In this document: positions 21,286 through 33,369 of the stretch, in pieces | How positions within the stretch are numbered: position 1 is the stretch's first letter | Layout of the letters: each line of letters opens with the position of its first letter | The notes under the pieces: model-generated | Database searches by the model: none | Seen by the model: only the letters and a program-made list of their open reading frames with translations | What the model was told of the DNA's origin: nothing | From: Scilla litardierei | Taxonomy: Eukaryota; Streptophyta; Magnoliopsida; Asparagales; Asparagaceae | Reading direction: 5' to 3' | NCBI GenBank assembly: GCA_030789695.1 | Contig: JAULAV010003348.1 | Location: 173,962-237,961, forward strand | DNA length: 64,000 nucleotides | Translations under genes and position numbers: made by a program

Positions 21286-22239
21286 TTATTTGGCCTCCCT
21301 AATGTATGTCTCCTCTCTAATGTTGTTGAGGGATGACACCCTCAAGCTTGTGTTCTTGGTATCCTTCTTCTTTCCTGGCAGTGGAGATGTGTTTGCCGGT
21401 GATGCTTTCTCCCTATGCTTCACCATAGAGAGCTTGCAGATCTCTCTAATCCTCATGAAATCAGCATCGTCCTTCTTTTCATCGGTGAACGTGATCACTT
21501 CCTCAATTAGAGGATCCGATGGTTCTCCATTTAGGATGCCGTCCTCGGTATTTGGGGCTCCATCAAGGTTCTCCATGTGCAAGGCTCCAACGGCATAAGG
21601 CATGGCTTCATCTATTACCTCATCAAGGAGGTCCACGTAGTCTGCTTCTTCTGGCCAAGGTCTTTGCTTCATTATCTTGGAAAGATGAAATTCAGCTGCG
21701 ATGTTGCCAACTTTGAGAGACAACGTTCCTTCTCTCACATCCACTATGACTCCGGTGGTGGCTAAGAAGGGGCGTCCAAGTATAAGCGATGTATCGCCCT
21801 CCTCTTTTATGTCCATGATGACGAAGTCGCATGGTGCACAAAGACCTCCCGGTATTTGAAGTGGCACGTTCTCGGCAATCTCCATCGGCCTAGTAATTCG
21901 CACGTCGGCAAGTTGGATTTTCATATCAGTGGCTTTGAGGTCGGTCTTCGTGTTGAGCTTCTTAAACATAGTGAGCGACATGAGGCTTACGCTCGCTCCC
22001 AAGTCTACCAAAGCTTTTTGGAGGGGAACTCTGCCAAGGATGCATGGAATCCGAAAAATTCCGGGGTCTTTCATTTTCTTTGGCATCTTCTCCTTGTTGA
22101 TGAACCAAGTTCCTTTCTCGGCTAACATGATCTTCTCCGTTTGTTTCTTCCTCGTGATTAAATCCTTGAGAAACTTTGCATACGTCGGAATTTCAATAAT
22201 CGCATCCAAGAACGGGATGTTTAGGCTAATCACTCGCAA
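21286..22239 (-). CDS. G2 aspartic protease part, ending in a stop before any RT
   Basis: An open frame of 317 codons. It starts inside the conserved linker FLDAIIEIPTYAKFLKDLI and holds the protease loop ALVDLGASVSLM (Asp-Leu-Gly, as in Athila) and LILGRPFLATTGVIVDVREG. The frame then runs through an acidic tail to TAA at 21286-21288, one base inside the C1 junction. In G1 the matching position leads on into RT; here it stops and is followed by 3' non-coding sequence. The true N-terminus lies in the degraded gag frame upstream. It would process Gag. Confidence 0.85.
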   Translation of the reverse strand: MRVISLNIPFLDAIIEIPTYAKFLKDLITRKKQTEKIMLAEKGTWFINKEKMPKKMKDPGIFRIPCILGRVPLQKALVDLGASVSLMSLTMFKKLNTKTDLKATDMKIQLADVRITRPMEIAENVPLQIPGGLCAPCDFVIMDIKEEGDTSLILGRPFLATTGVIVDVREGTLSLKVGNIAAEFHLSKIMKQRPWPEEADYVDLLDEVIDEAMPYAVGALHMENLDGAPNTEDGILNGEPSDPLIEEVITFTDEKKDDADFMRIREICKLSMVKHREKASPANTSPLPGKKKDTKNTSLRVSSLNNIREETYIREAK

Positions 22240-23118
22240 GTACTCTAGAAATTCGGCTAACTTATTTTACATCTTGGCCTTCGTCAACCGTTGCAGAAAC
22301 GTTACGGGTGGCATGTAGGTTCACTCCTTTTGAGGTTCATCCGCTTCAGATTTTTCTTCGTTAGTTGCCGTCTTTGGGCTATCTTCTTCATTGATTTGCT
22401 CCTTTTCAACCGTAATTTCCTCCCTTGGGCTTTTGGCTTGAACTATAGCGGGAGTGGTATCCTTCCCGCCTTTCATAGTCACCGCCACTACCACATTAAT
22501 GTGGCCGGTGTTGCTCCTCAGGTTTTGCTCCGGTTGAGTTTGTAATTATTGTTGAGCCTTGTTGAGCAAAGTGATTTTCTCCGCCAGTTGTGCCACAATA
22601 GTATTGAGAGAATATTGGCCCGCCGTCAGTTTCGCATTGATCTTCTTTTGCTTGGACATGAACTCCTCAACTCTAGCTTCATGCTCGGATCTTAGAGATG
22701 CCGGCGGTGGGATTTGTGGTCTCCATCCTTGGTTATATCTGGGGTCTATAAGGCCCTGCTTGTTGCCTTTGTTGATATTGTTGTTGTTGGGGTGGCCTTT
22801 GTTGATACGATTATTGTTGTGGAAGGGGCCGGGCTTGTTGTTATTGAGGTGGTGGTTGTTGATGAGGGGGAGTCAAGGCTCCCTCATTACTGGCATAAGA
22901 AAATCCGGGGTGACCCTTGGTAGCCGGATTCACCCAATAACCGTTGTTCCCCCCACCGGCAACGTATTGCACTTTCTCCATGGCTCCTTCATTTTGCTCG
23001 CTCCCAACAAACATAACTTGGCCTTGGTCTAGCCAATCACTCATGCTCCCTCCAGATATTGGCATGTTAGGAACTCCATAAGAACTTTGTGGTCAACTCC
23101 GCCACTGCATTTGCTTCA
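22240..23118 (-). pseudogene. G2 gag, second half, degraded
   Basis: Minus-strand gag C-terminal sequence lies directly right of the protease. The stretch QYVAGGGNNGYWVNPATKGH (in 23065-22841) and the following Pro/Gln-rich repeat are typical of Athila gag after the capsid. Several frame breaks occur between 22840 and 22240. It ends at the G3 insertion; the other half resumes at 49579. Confidence 0.7.
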
Positions 23119-23123
23119 TAGAT
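23119..23123 (+). repeat. G3 target site duplication TAGAT (left)
   Basis: TAGAT here and at 49574-49578 flank G3 exactly at the TG and CA ends of its LTRs. Confidence 0.95.
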
Positions 23124-26100
23124 TGTAACGGTCGGTACTCGCTATTTGTCATACGGCTGTGCGTATAGCAATTTCGAGTACCTGATTGGTTTTGTGCTTG
23201 GTATGTGAGTCGTGTCGTTGAGTCGATAGGGCCGTAGCACCTTGGTTGCATCCTTAGCAAGCCAACCCCGACGTGTGCCTAACTTAGAATTAAGGTCGCC
23301 TTTGGACCCCGTAGCCTTATACGCTTTACGTGCACGTAGTCTTGTCCGTGCACGTATTTATTTTAGACTTTGTCTATATCCGAACCCTATGGTGTGATAT
23401 GTCGTTGTGACTCTCTCGGAGAATATTAAATTGTGGAATTCTTTTGGAATGACATTTCACGGGTCGTTCTTCCACGATTTGACCTTCTTAGAAGAGACGT
23501 CACGATTTTCACTTTTGTCGTAAGGCCTTTCTATTTTTAATTTCGTTTCTCGTCGTCGAAATTGTGATCCGTCTTTCCGTCTTCCTTCTCTCATCGTTCC
23601 GGTCACCCCAGTATTTATTTCACAATTTTTGGGCACCGTTTGACCCAATTTCACTTTTGCCCAATCTAATATTGACGTAACCCCAAGTTTAATGGCTCCT
23701 ATTTCCTAATGTAATCCTTATTAATATTAATCATCCATAATATGTTGACCCAACCCATTTTACTTTTCTTGGCCGTATGTACCCTGGTGGAGAGAGAGGG
23801 GTTTCAAACTTAGGCTTTTTAAATACTTATTATATCATTCTTTAACCTAAAAAGGCTACCCACGTTTTGCACAGGCCCAAACAGCTGTCCTAGCCTATTT
23901 AGATTAGACCCAGGGCTCTACCTTCCCCCATCAGCAGCAAACGTAGCCTCTCTCAACCCTATTTAATGTATCCTGGCCCGATAACATGTGACCTAGGTAT
24001 TTTCTCCCCCAGCAAAACAAAACGACGCCGACCCTACACTTTTTCACGCATCCACAGCAAACCCCGAGATCACTGACCCCCCTTGCAAACTCCGGCCAAG
24101 CAGCGGCCGCTGTGACGCCACTGAGCCGCCATAGCCACCGGAATCCCGTCGCTTTCCGCTGCGCTTCTGCACCCAGTGCACACCGCCGCATCACCCTTTG
24201 GCCGGATCTCCGGCCATCTCCATTGCTGAGGGCCTCATCACGAAGCTGCCCCAACAATCGCCACGGCCATCTCGCCTGAACCCAGTCGTAAACCGCCGCC
24301 TCCCGTTCTCTTTCTCTCACAGTTTCCGCCGCGCCACCGTGGGAGTCGCTGCACTGTCGCCAGGCTCTCGCACACCACCGGATCTTCAGCCTAGACAAGC
24401 TGCAGCGCCCCGAGCGCTGTCACGGCGACAGCGCTACCCTGGAGCTCCGCAACGCCGCTCGACCCTCACCGGAGATCACCCCTTCCGCCGGAAGCATGCG
24501 CTGCAGGCATGTGTTGCCGCAACAGCCCGCATCAACAGTTGCAGCCTCCGACCGCCATCGTCGCCGCCACCTGTCGCGAAGCCTTGTCCTTTGCCTCCAC
24601 CTGCAACTGAGAATGGAGGAAGGAGCTTGAGGTTAGCCTTGTTTTATTGATTAGGGTTAGCGTTAGTTCTGTGTTAAACAATATATAGGTTAGTTATTAA
24701 ATGGTAGCAGTAAGATAACCTCTATAACATAATTTGTATATATATATCAATGAGTGTACTAGTGTTAATGGCAGATGGTTGGATATGGATGGAAATGGTA
24801 TACAAATTTAATTAATCACAACTATTCAAACGAATGTTGGTACATTATTGAATAAACACCTGTATACTTGTAATATTAAGTTGTTAGTAATCAATACAAC
24901 ATGACTTTATATCTGGGATACTCATTGAACTCTTAATCCAGCTACACTTATGTGAGCTTACATGATGTCATTACATTAGTTAGTTTATTATTATATCAAT
25001 GTATAATGAGATTAAGATGTATATGTATATCTGGGGGTTAGTGTTCATACATGCCATTACCAGCGAGTTAATAGCAGGTTAGGTGTAGTTTTATTTTAAT
25101 TGGTTAATAGTTCCTTGGCTTAATGTTAATCCAATGTCGCAGATATAATACGTTTTTCTTCGCGACTCGTTACCTCTCCCGAGCCTACGCCGTTACCTTA
25201 TAGGCTACGGGAATCCAACCCCTGACGTCGCTACCCGACGTCAGAGTAGCTCTCTCGTCATGTTGAGGTTCAGTAGATCCGTTGGTTGACCCAGACCTTG
25301 CTGGACTACATCCTTGCCGGAATCTTTCAGGCAAGGAATGAGACCTTAGTTACTGCTTTTATACTTTTCTAGAATTGATGTTAGAACTGCTAGATTTATT
25401 TCTGCAAAATACTTGAAAATGACCACATGTTACTTTCTGCTCGAACCCACCTTTAAAATGCAACTTAAACCTCGCATGCTAATTAATAAGCCAGACATTT
25501 TGATTGTGTGGATCTTCGTAGAATATCACAGGCGTGGGCCTCTCATATACGGAGGTTGGCAATACTCTTGTGGAGCGTCTGCTGGCTAGCCCAGAGATGG
25601 CTCGCTTACGGACTTGTGGAGCGTTGCTGGCTCGTCCAGGAATGTCTCTCTTACGGATAGTTAATCGATGACGGGGGTGACCATTGAGAACTGGTGCTCC
25701 CCAGCTTTGGCTCACCCATGACTGGTGCGCTCCGGTATGATACGTAGTATCATTCATGATTAATGATTTGTTTCGGATCGACGACGGGGGTGACCATTGA
25801 GAACTGGTGCTCCCCAGCTTTGGCTCACCCGTGACTGGTGCGCTCCGGTATGATACGCCGTATCATTCGTGATCCTTGTCTTGTCTCGTGTCTAGATGGA
25901 GCGTTTGTTGGCTCGTGTCCATAACACAAACGACTCGCGTGTGGGGTAGGACAAAAGAGTCTAGCTGGGCCTGGGGGTAGCTCCCCTCCGCCTACGCAGC
26001 TTGAGTCCTTAGGCTTTATCTTTGTATCGCAGTTGGTGCACTCTTGTTTGCTTCACATGGATGCATTCCGGTCGTTTGACCTTTTTCTAGACTTGGACAA

Positions 26101-26632
26101 TCTGACCAGATGGACACCCCTGGCAGATTGACAGAACTACATGAACAACTCTTAGACGATCTGACTAGATGGACACCCCTAGCAGATCGATTATAATAAC
26201 CATTACTTATTTCCTGCTTACTAGGACTGCCTGTGTAGTTGTCTTTTAAATTCCATTTAGAACTGCTAGAATTGTATAACTGCTTTAACTTATAGTCTCA
26301 TTAGTTCGTTGCTGACATGTGTTTTGCACATGTCACAGACTTGACAGAGCTGCCACAACCTGAGGATCCCCCGCAGACTCTTACCTCTTTAGTTGCATCT
26401 GGTACGTACAGTTTTAGTCTTTAAGTTAAACTCTTTGTTGGTTACCTTCTGCGTTTGAATAATATCTTTTTACTGCTATTTCTATTGTTTCATGCTAAAT
26501 CATTTGACCGGACCTTCCCCTCCGCATCTTAACTTGCCATGGATGCTTATTGGACCCCGAGCCTCAATGGCTCTAGTCCATGCGGGCTGGCCATGCCTCG
26601 CTGCTCAATCGTTTGGGAAGCTGGGCGTGATA
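23124..26632 (+). repeat. G3 5' LTR (3.5 kb)
   Basis: TGTAACGGTCGG start; the right end reads GTGATA where the other LTR has GTGACA. TATA-like TATTTAA lies near 23961. It is followed by a GC-rich leader (24050-24620), a low-complexity AT-rich stretch (24650-25140) and a tandem repeat (25666-25873). A second small direct repeat, CTGAC(C/T)AGATGGACACCCCT, occurs near 26101 and 26161. Open frames in the leader are not conserved between the two LTRs. Confidence 0.92.
25666..25873 (+). repeat. Tandem 113-bp repeat with a palindrome in each unit
   Basis: Two units of about 113 and 95 bp start at 25666 and 25779. Each ends in a perfect hairpin with stem ATGATAC/GTATCAT. The 3-base loop is GTA in unit 1 (25737-25753) and GCC in unit 2 (25850-25866). 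The right LTR repeats this at 48606-48814 with the same loops. Confidence 0.85.
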
Positions 26633-28659
26633 GTTTTTGTGGTGGCCCATGCAGTTCATTGATCGAATGATTTATCGAAACAATAGTGTTGCAGTAACTA
26701 TTCAAACAACCAACAATATTCGAGTCTGACATAAGTTAGTTAGGTTTAGACTAGTTCCTTGGCCCCTCTAGTTTGGATTTGAGTGAGAATACATGAATAA
26801 GATGAAGTTTTAAGAGATGTATTTCTAACACATTGGATAGTTATAAGGTTGGATTCTCGACTTGACAAGGAACCATGGAAGTGAGAACATTGAATCGAGG
26901 GAATGAGATCGACTATTAGTATGTTGCTCGTGATAGAAGTGTGGTGATTAGAAGTCTTGTCTTAACGACTAAATGCGTAGACCTACGTCGATCAAGTGAA
27001 ATGTTATGCATCGGATATTATGAGCATATATATATAAGCCGAGTAGCAACAGTATAACCTGGGTTTTGGAGTGACGTGGTTGAAGTAAATAATATAATCA
27101 TTAGAGATGAACGGAAGAGATTCAGAGTGATAATGTGATGACAAGATTGATCTAATGATGGATTGTATAAGATCGACAACATGATCTGTTTCGGACACAG
27201 TGATTTAAAGGAATTAAGGATCTTGGGAATGTCATGGGAGTTTCAAAGTCGACTGTTCGGATACGCATCGAGTGCGTACTGATCTCTGGATTCCAGGTAC
27301 ATTTTACGAAATGGTGAAAGGCGATGACTTCTCCAGATCATGTGGATGGATTATAGTCAACGGTGACTAGCAGTTTAAGTGCCAATGAAAATTCTGGATC
27401 AAGTCAAGTGAGCATATTTGGTTTTACGAGTGCTCAATGATCAGGAACTATGGGAAAAGAGTTAGTAGATTGCCTTGGTTGTTTGGATTGAAAAGGAAAT
27501 CGTAAGAAAGTCTGACGCCCAAAAATCTAGAATTGATTGGTAGTTTCACTTTAGAGATTCCTAAAGGCAGCTGAGCCAAGAACCAAATTGAGGCGGAGAA
27601 CAACAGGATCATTATAACAGGTTCTCATGAACGGGCTTTTAAGTGGAAATTTTATTGGTGCTTATAATGATTGGGACCAGCCAATTAGGGCTGGTTAGTT
27701 GGAGGTTGTTTAACCACCCTAGATGTCAAATATTGGAAGTGTCTGTACATTAGAGCCTTGTGTTTGTTCTTCCTTCCCCGTAGATCCATGAGGAGGATTA
27801 CCCGGCTCGTGTGAATATATACCATTGTCGGACATGCTTAGTATTATTACGTAGGTATATGTGAGCTTATGGATGAATAACGGAATATGTGTATTGCGAT
27901 GAATGTAATGATTATGTGTATATAGTACATGAATAGGAATAGATACCTATGTAAGATAATAGGTGTGAATATATAATGCCTGTGAATACATATAAGTCTT
28001 AGTGTTCCCTCTAGTACGAGTGGACATGCTTATAGATACTAGGATAAGAATGCGTTGCGTGATTGTATATACGTATATAGGAGATAAGTATGAATTACAT
28101 GTTCTGATGTGTGAATGATTGTAAAGTGATGTCTAGCTATTTACTAAGGCTACATATGATAAGTCGTGTCATATAGATATATAGGAGTGTGTGTATAAGT
28201 ACATAGATTGTATATTGTTTGGTATGTATCTTGGAGTCTCACTCAAGAGCGAGTGAGTATGCTCAGTAAGTATTTTATAATGTGGTTGTGGTTTGCGAAT
28301 GTGAGTATATTGTTATATATATCTGTGCATGATAGGATATGGTGAAGGTAGTTATATAGGTGTTTGTGCTGGGTTACGCTACGCACCTGGACGTGCGTAG
28401 CTACACCATATATAGATGTAGGTTTATACTATAGTTATGACTGAAGGGTTTACATGTTTGAATGAGTATGTGTTAGTTAAACTAGGAGTGAAATGTGCTA
28501 TATGTATAGTTATTAGGCTGGATGCATTGTGTTTGTAGGAATAGATTAACATGATAGTGTGATTATGTATTGCTTGTAATAAGAAATTGTTTGTCATTTG
28601 GTGTTGTGGCGAATAGTTATAATATAGCTAAGTATTATTGTTATGATTGATGTGTTGAA
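26633..28659 (+). other. G3 internal region, left part, non-coding
   Basis: About 2 kb with no open frame of note and no gag or pol motif. No standard primer site is recognised right after the LTR (TGTGGTGGCCCATGCAG lies there). From 27840 on it is TA- and GTAT-rich. I see no gene. Confidence 0.6.
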
Positions 28660-28910
28660 TGTATTGACGTGCGTTTATATTTCATATATTTGCGCGCGTT
28701 TTCTTCCGTGTTTCTCCGTATTTTCCGCCGTCTTTTATTTGTTTTCTTGTATTTTCTTGTTTTCTTTCACTTTTCCGTGTTTTTGGTATTTTGCAGGAAT
28801 TTCTAGCATTTTGGACATAAAAACGACGATATCACAAGTCCCCGGCGCAACGGGAGGAGTCACGCGTGACCCAGGGGGTCAAACGACGATGATTGCATCA
28901 TTCAGCCCCT

Positions 28911-29278
28911 CACCCCATCGGTTGAACAAAGTCAACCGATCGGGTGATGCACGCGTGCACCACCCGGTCTCAGCTAGAGCTCAAGCGGATGTCACCCGAC
29001 CGGTTCTCAGGCCGGTTCATTTCGGCCGTTTCTCTGTCTTTTCGAGCCAAATGCCAACTGATCGGGTGACTCTCACCCGATCGGTTCATCTGTAGCTGAT
29101 TCTGAGGAGCCAAGACACGGGCATCCAACCGACCTCTTCACCCGATGGCGCCATGATCCAACCGGTCACCCCAAGAACTCAACCGACCGGTTCATCTGAC
29201 CGGGTGAAGCTCCGCCGTTTTCTGTTTATTATTTGTAACAGATCACCCGATCGGTTGACTTGTCAACCGATCGGGTGG
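28911..29278. repeat. S1 palindrome array, core CACCCGATCGGTTGA
   Basis: Copies of CACCCGATCGGTT and its complement AACCGATCGGGTG recur in opposite orientations through the block. A clean pair is at 29244-29278 (ATCACCCGATCGGTTGAC and GTCAACCGATCGGGTG). Variants have GACCGG or GATGG in the centre. The block ends about 50 bases before the TATA box. Confidence 0.88.
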
Positions 29279-29328
29279 CGTTTTTCCTGTGGTTTTGGAC
29301 CCGATCCGTTAGGGCTCGGAATGGGGGC

Positions 29329-29336
29329 TATAAATA
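29329..29336 (+). promoter_or_regulatory. S1 TATA box
   Basis: TATAAATA directly after the palindrome array, in the context GGGGGCTATAAATACCC. Confidence 0.75.
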
Positions 29337-30412
29337 CCCAATGCTGGCCGACTTTTAGGGAATCTTCTTCTTGTTCTTCTTCAGTTTTTAGGGCTTTTTG
29401 CCCCTTCTCTTGTGAAGCTTAGGGTAGTTTAGATTAGGTCTTTGCTCAATAAATCTTGTACCGGATTGTTGGATTCGAATCAAGATGAGTATTTTTCTTC
29501 TCTCATTTTCTATTGTATTGTGTTGTTTTCATTTTGCTCAATGGTGAATGTTTGTATGTTATTTGTTTCGCTTGTCTTTATGTTTCTCACCATGGAGTAG
29601 TGTTGATGAACCCTAATACGGGTTAGGGTAGGATTGATGCTTGGGTTGTTTCATTTGACTTGGTTGCATGGCATGTGTTCGATGAAATGCGTCAATGGGG
29701 ATTTCTAGCAATCTGGGTCCAATTCGTACGACGACACACAAGTTGTGTTGGGGGTTGGGGTCCGGTGCTTGTCCAGTCAAGATCTGCTTCGATGTATTGC
29801 TAGAAATAACATTTGACCTATATGGCCATTAGGGTTACGCGGGGGTGTTTTATTGTCATCGGCGGGAGAAAGACCGCCTTTGACCGTCGGGCCAAGGGGG
29901 AATAAACTTGGCGGTTGACCCCCTAGCCACAGCTTACGCCCCTTGTGTAGACATCGAGTCCTCGCGCGTGGGAACGGCTTGGACGAAGTGTTGGGAGTTA
30001 TCATTGTGCCCTTAATGCTCCCGGTTGCGGAAGGTGTTAATGGACATGGGAATGCCCACCGTCCGGAACCGGGTATGCCTAGCGTGATTGGCACCGACCG
30101 GAATATCGGGCCATGGACGCTAGGTACCACCTTTTGGGGCAATGTCTCACCCTGGGTCAAGTCAAATGCCAAGTGTCATGAGTGCTCTAGCCCGTGTTAG
30201 CGGGGATTCATTTTGTGTCATTTTCATTTCTTTCTTTTATTTCTACACTTCACCCATATTATCCGCGTAGCTAGCACACAACCTAGGCGAGGCTAGTAGC
30301 CATTCAAGCCAACCACCTCCCTGAGTTCGATAAACCCGCACCCTACACTAACCGTGCACTTGCGGTAAAACGACACCGCGCCCATACCGTAAACGGGGCG
30401 CCGGTCATGTAT

Positions 30413-30847
30413 ACTAGGGGATATACCTTTTGTAGGTTATATTGAGTAGATATATGTACTTTCGGTTTTAAATTCGTGATGAATTTAAATACCCTGGTTA
30501 GTATATGTGTACTATATGTATAATACAATGGTTGTATATGATGGGGTGATTATTGAATGTTGGAATATGATTGTGTGTAGGTATGAATGTGCGGAGGCAC
30601 TTCCATGAGTTAGAAATGTATGCGTGAATAATATTAACTTAGCTATAAGTACAAGATAAAATGGTTGGAAAATAATTGATGTATATTATTACTGAGCATG
30701 TATATAGATAGATGTATTAGGTTATATGTTGGTTGAAGTACTGTGCTAGGAATGATCGGGGTAGTTACTATAGTTAACTATGAGGAGTCCAACCATGCCT
30801 GAAATTAAGAAAGTCCGAGGACGGACTTTATTCTAAGGTGGGTAGGA
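30413..30847 (+). other. G3 internal region, right end with polypurine tract
   Basis: Non-coding TA-rich sequence. It ends in GAGGACGGACTTTATTC followed by AAGGTGGGTAGGA (30835-30847), a chromovirus-type polypurine tract that abuts the right LTR. Confidence 0.75.
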
Positions 30848-31541
30848 TGTAACGGCCGGTACTCGCTATTTGTCATACGGCTGTGCGTATAGCAATTTCT
30901 AGTACCTGATTGGTTTTGTGCTAGGTATGTGAGTCGTGTCGCTGTTGGGGTTTTGGCGGACCCCCAGAGCTCGGACCGTATCCGTCCTAAGTCGGACGGA
31001 CCACGGAGGCACAAAAGCGCAGCGGAAAACCAGAAATCAAAATTTCTACACTAGCTAAACAATTTAGCTAGGCTCTGGGGAGCCAAAACCTAGCCCGATC
31101 TATGCCAACTTGGAGTGGGTCTGACCACCCCAAGAAGGATCTACACTAAAGCGACTAATTAAAACTACACTAGAAAACGCTTAACCACATACCCGGAATC
31201 TTGGCCCTGGAGCAGGCAAGATGTACAGCACCGTCTTGAGAAGCTCCTCGTAGCCGAGCCGCGTTGACCCGATCTCCCTGAGCCGCCACGCACCCTCGCA
31301 CCGATCCGCCCGAGCTGCTTTCGCCTCCGAGCCGATCACACGCGGTAGAAAGTTTCACTTGAGAAGAACCCGCGGCTTAGACGTCTGGATCAGATCCAAA
31401 CCCCCTTCGTAGTCGTGCTAGGACTACTCCGGAGAATAGGAAAATAGAGAGAGAGATGTAGTCGCCGATCGAGCTTGCTCTAAAAATCTGGAGCTACTCG
31501 ATCGTTGACTGGTGTGTGTTTCAACGAGGAGAGTACACCCC

Positions 31542-31549
31542 TATTTATA
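31542..31549 (-). promoter_or_regulatory. C2 LTR TATA boxes
   Basis: TATAAATA on the minus strand. Copies at 37959-37966 and 44400-44407 occupy the same place in the other two LTRs. Confidence 0.78.
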
Positions 31550-31876
31550 TAGGGAGTGAGCACTCATCCTCTCGTTGCGGGCAATGTGGGACAATCCCTA
31601 TGAAGAGAAAATTCAATTAAGCCATTTGGCTTAATTTCAACTTTAAAGTTAGCCTTTCACAAAGCCAAACTTTAACTAATTAATTCTCCTCGTATACTAA
31701 ACTTCAGACACCAAACAAGCTATCAATCAGAAGAGCTTGGAATGGTGAACGCGTAGGAACTGACGGCGACGAATTTCGACTTCGTTTGACCCCTCAAACA
31801 ATTGCTCAAATTTTAGCAATTTCTCAAAATTCGTAGCCTTCATTAGGGGTTTCAAAAACCCTAATTTGACTTAAGT

Positions 31877-32060
31877 TGCGGGCGCGCCCGCTAGGCTTAG
31901 CGGGCGCGCCCGCCCAAGGGAGCTAGGGCGGGCCGCCCGCCGGCTGCCGCAGCGGGCGGGCGCCCGCTGCCGCAGCGGGCGCGGGCCCGCTGCTGCAGCG
32001 GGCGTGCGCCCGTTGCAGCCAGCGGGCGTGCGCCCGTTGCAGCCAGCGGGCGGCGCCCGT
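31877..32060. repeat. C2 LTR 1 GC palindrome array (184 bp)
   Basis: GCGGGC and GCCCGC alternate in strongly self-complementary blocks, such as GCGGGCGCGCCCGC at 31877 and again near 31899. CAGCGGGCG(T/C)GCGCCCG(C/T)TG units follow. Copy number differs among the three LTRs. Confidence 0.9.
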
Positions 32061-33369
32061 TTTGCCTTTGCACATGGGCCTTTTGGCCTAGTGGGTCTAA
32101 CCCACTTCTCCTTGAACTCTTTCTGCGTTTCTGGACTCGTTTGAGCTCCGATTTGGACGTGGTTTGAACCTGTGTTTAGACCGGGACGATCCCGTCATCC
32201 AGGTAACCCTTTCCAACAGGTTTGTTCCTACTAAATTCGTCGTAACTAATTTACAACACGTTTAGTCAAAGTTAGCATCTAATGCAACGTTGTGTCCCTA
32301 TTGCTAATGCGACTAATATTCACAACCGTTTTGTGAATGTTTAATATCATCAAATGGTATTTCTCTCTTTTCTATATTCCTATTACTAAGACACGAACAC
32401 TACTCGGTGTGAGACCCTACAGCCTGACCTTACTACAGGTTGGAGCTCGAAACCCCTAGACGACGGTCACTACGAGCAGTAGCTGTCGTCCCTGTTTCAG
32501 AGTCATCATAACGTGATCGACCCTTGACAAAAGTATCAAAGGGTTTGCATTGGCTGTGTCAGTGATGAATTCCGTTAGCTAAAATCCCTTCGTCAAGACT
32601 GTGTTTATTGTGGACCTAGGGTATGGTTTTCTGTCAACCCTATTAGACAACATTGGTCAGTATACGGCGGTCTTTATTGTATACATGTTGTACTACTTGC
32701 AACGTACCCCGGCCGAGGATTAACATAAAGACCGTACTGAGCCTATAACACTAACTTCCCTTTAATGGAAGTGACGAATCCCATCTTAGTCACTTACTCA
32801 CCTTGGGAGCTTCAGGTGCAGCCCAACCTAAGATCTTTCATCAGGACTGGTCCTCGAAGCTAGATCATGGGTCTAAGCTATACCGTCCGCTCACAGGTTT
32901 ATACAGATGACTTCAGGTCTTAAGGATCAACTAACCTATCATCACCTTAGAGTTATTAAAGACAGATCATTAAAGTTAACCATTTAATAACTCTAACTTG
33001 GTCGTTCAGTGAACTCATTCCCCAATGAGCACCTGTGTCTCGTCTCCGACTTCAGCAAGTCGAATGACTATGAGATCACCATTACCCTAAGGTAAGACGA
33101 AGACACAGTGATCTATCCGATGTGTCGATATCCAGTTCTCGACACATCTATGATCACGAACCGTTTAAGACTTACGTTTCTATTCGGTCGCTTACTTACT
33201 CATAATCGAGATCTCATCTAGATATGTAAGGACCTAACTATAAGTCTATGGATATTATCTAAGTATATTAATACAAATGATTTTATACTTAGAATAATAC
33301 GTACCATATACGGTAGGAACAAGACGTATAATCAAGATAAATTGCCTTATGGGCATATATCTTCCTACA

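Larger units (their letters stand above)
28665..30407 (+). mobile_element. S1: solo LTR in G3
   Basis: 1743 bp bounded by TGACGTGCG and CGCCGGTCA (TGAC/GTCA inverted ends). Perfect 5-bp duplications TGTAT flank it at 28660-28664 and 30408-30412. A palindrome array, TATA box and leader give plus orientation. There is no internal region or second LTR, so the full element was lost by LTR-LTR recombination. The CTCCCTGAGTTCGATAAACC tail near 30330 is typical of gypsy (Athila/Tat) LTR ends. Confidence 0.88.
30943..33369 (-). repeat. C2 LTR copy 1
   Basis: On the plus strand it runs TGTTGGGG to CTTCCTACA; on the minus strand TGTAGGAAG to CCCCAACA. Minus-strand TATAAATA is at 31542-31549, and the GC palindrome array (31877-32060) lies upstream of it. 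Confidence 0.95.

Noticed and set aside
24198..24650. Open frames in the G3 LTR leader (also 47099-47368)
   Set aside because: GC-rich leader sequence; frame lengths differ between the two LTRs and no domain is recognised.
31170..31358. 62-codon minus-strand frame also present at 37587-37775 and 44028-44216
   Set aside because: It lies in the leader of the C2 LTR and recurs only because the LTR recurs; the near-identity of the copies gives no evidence for selection.
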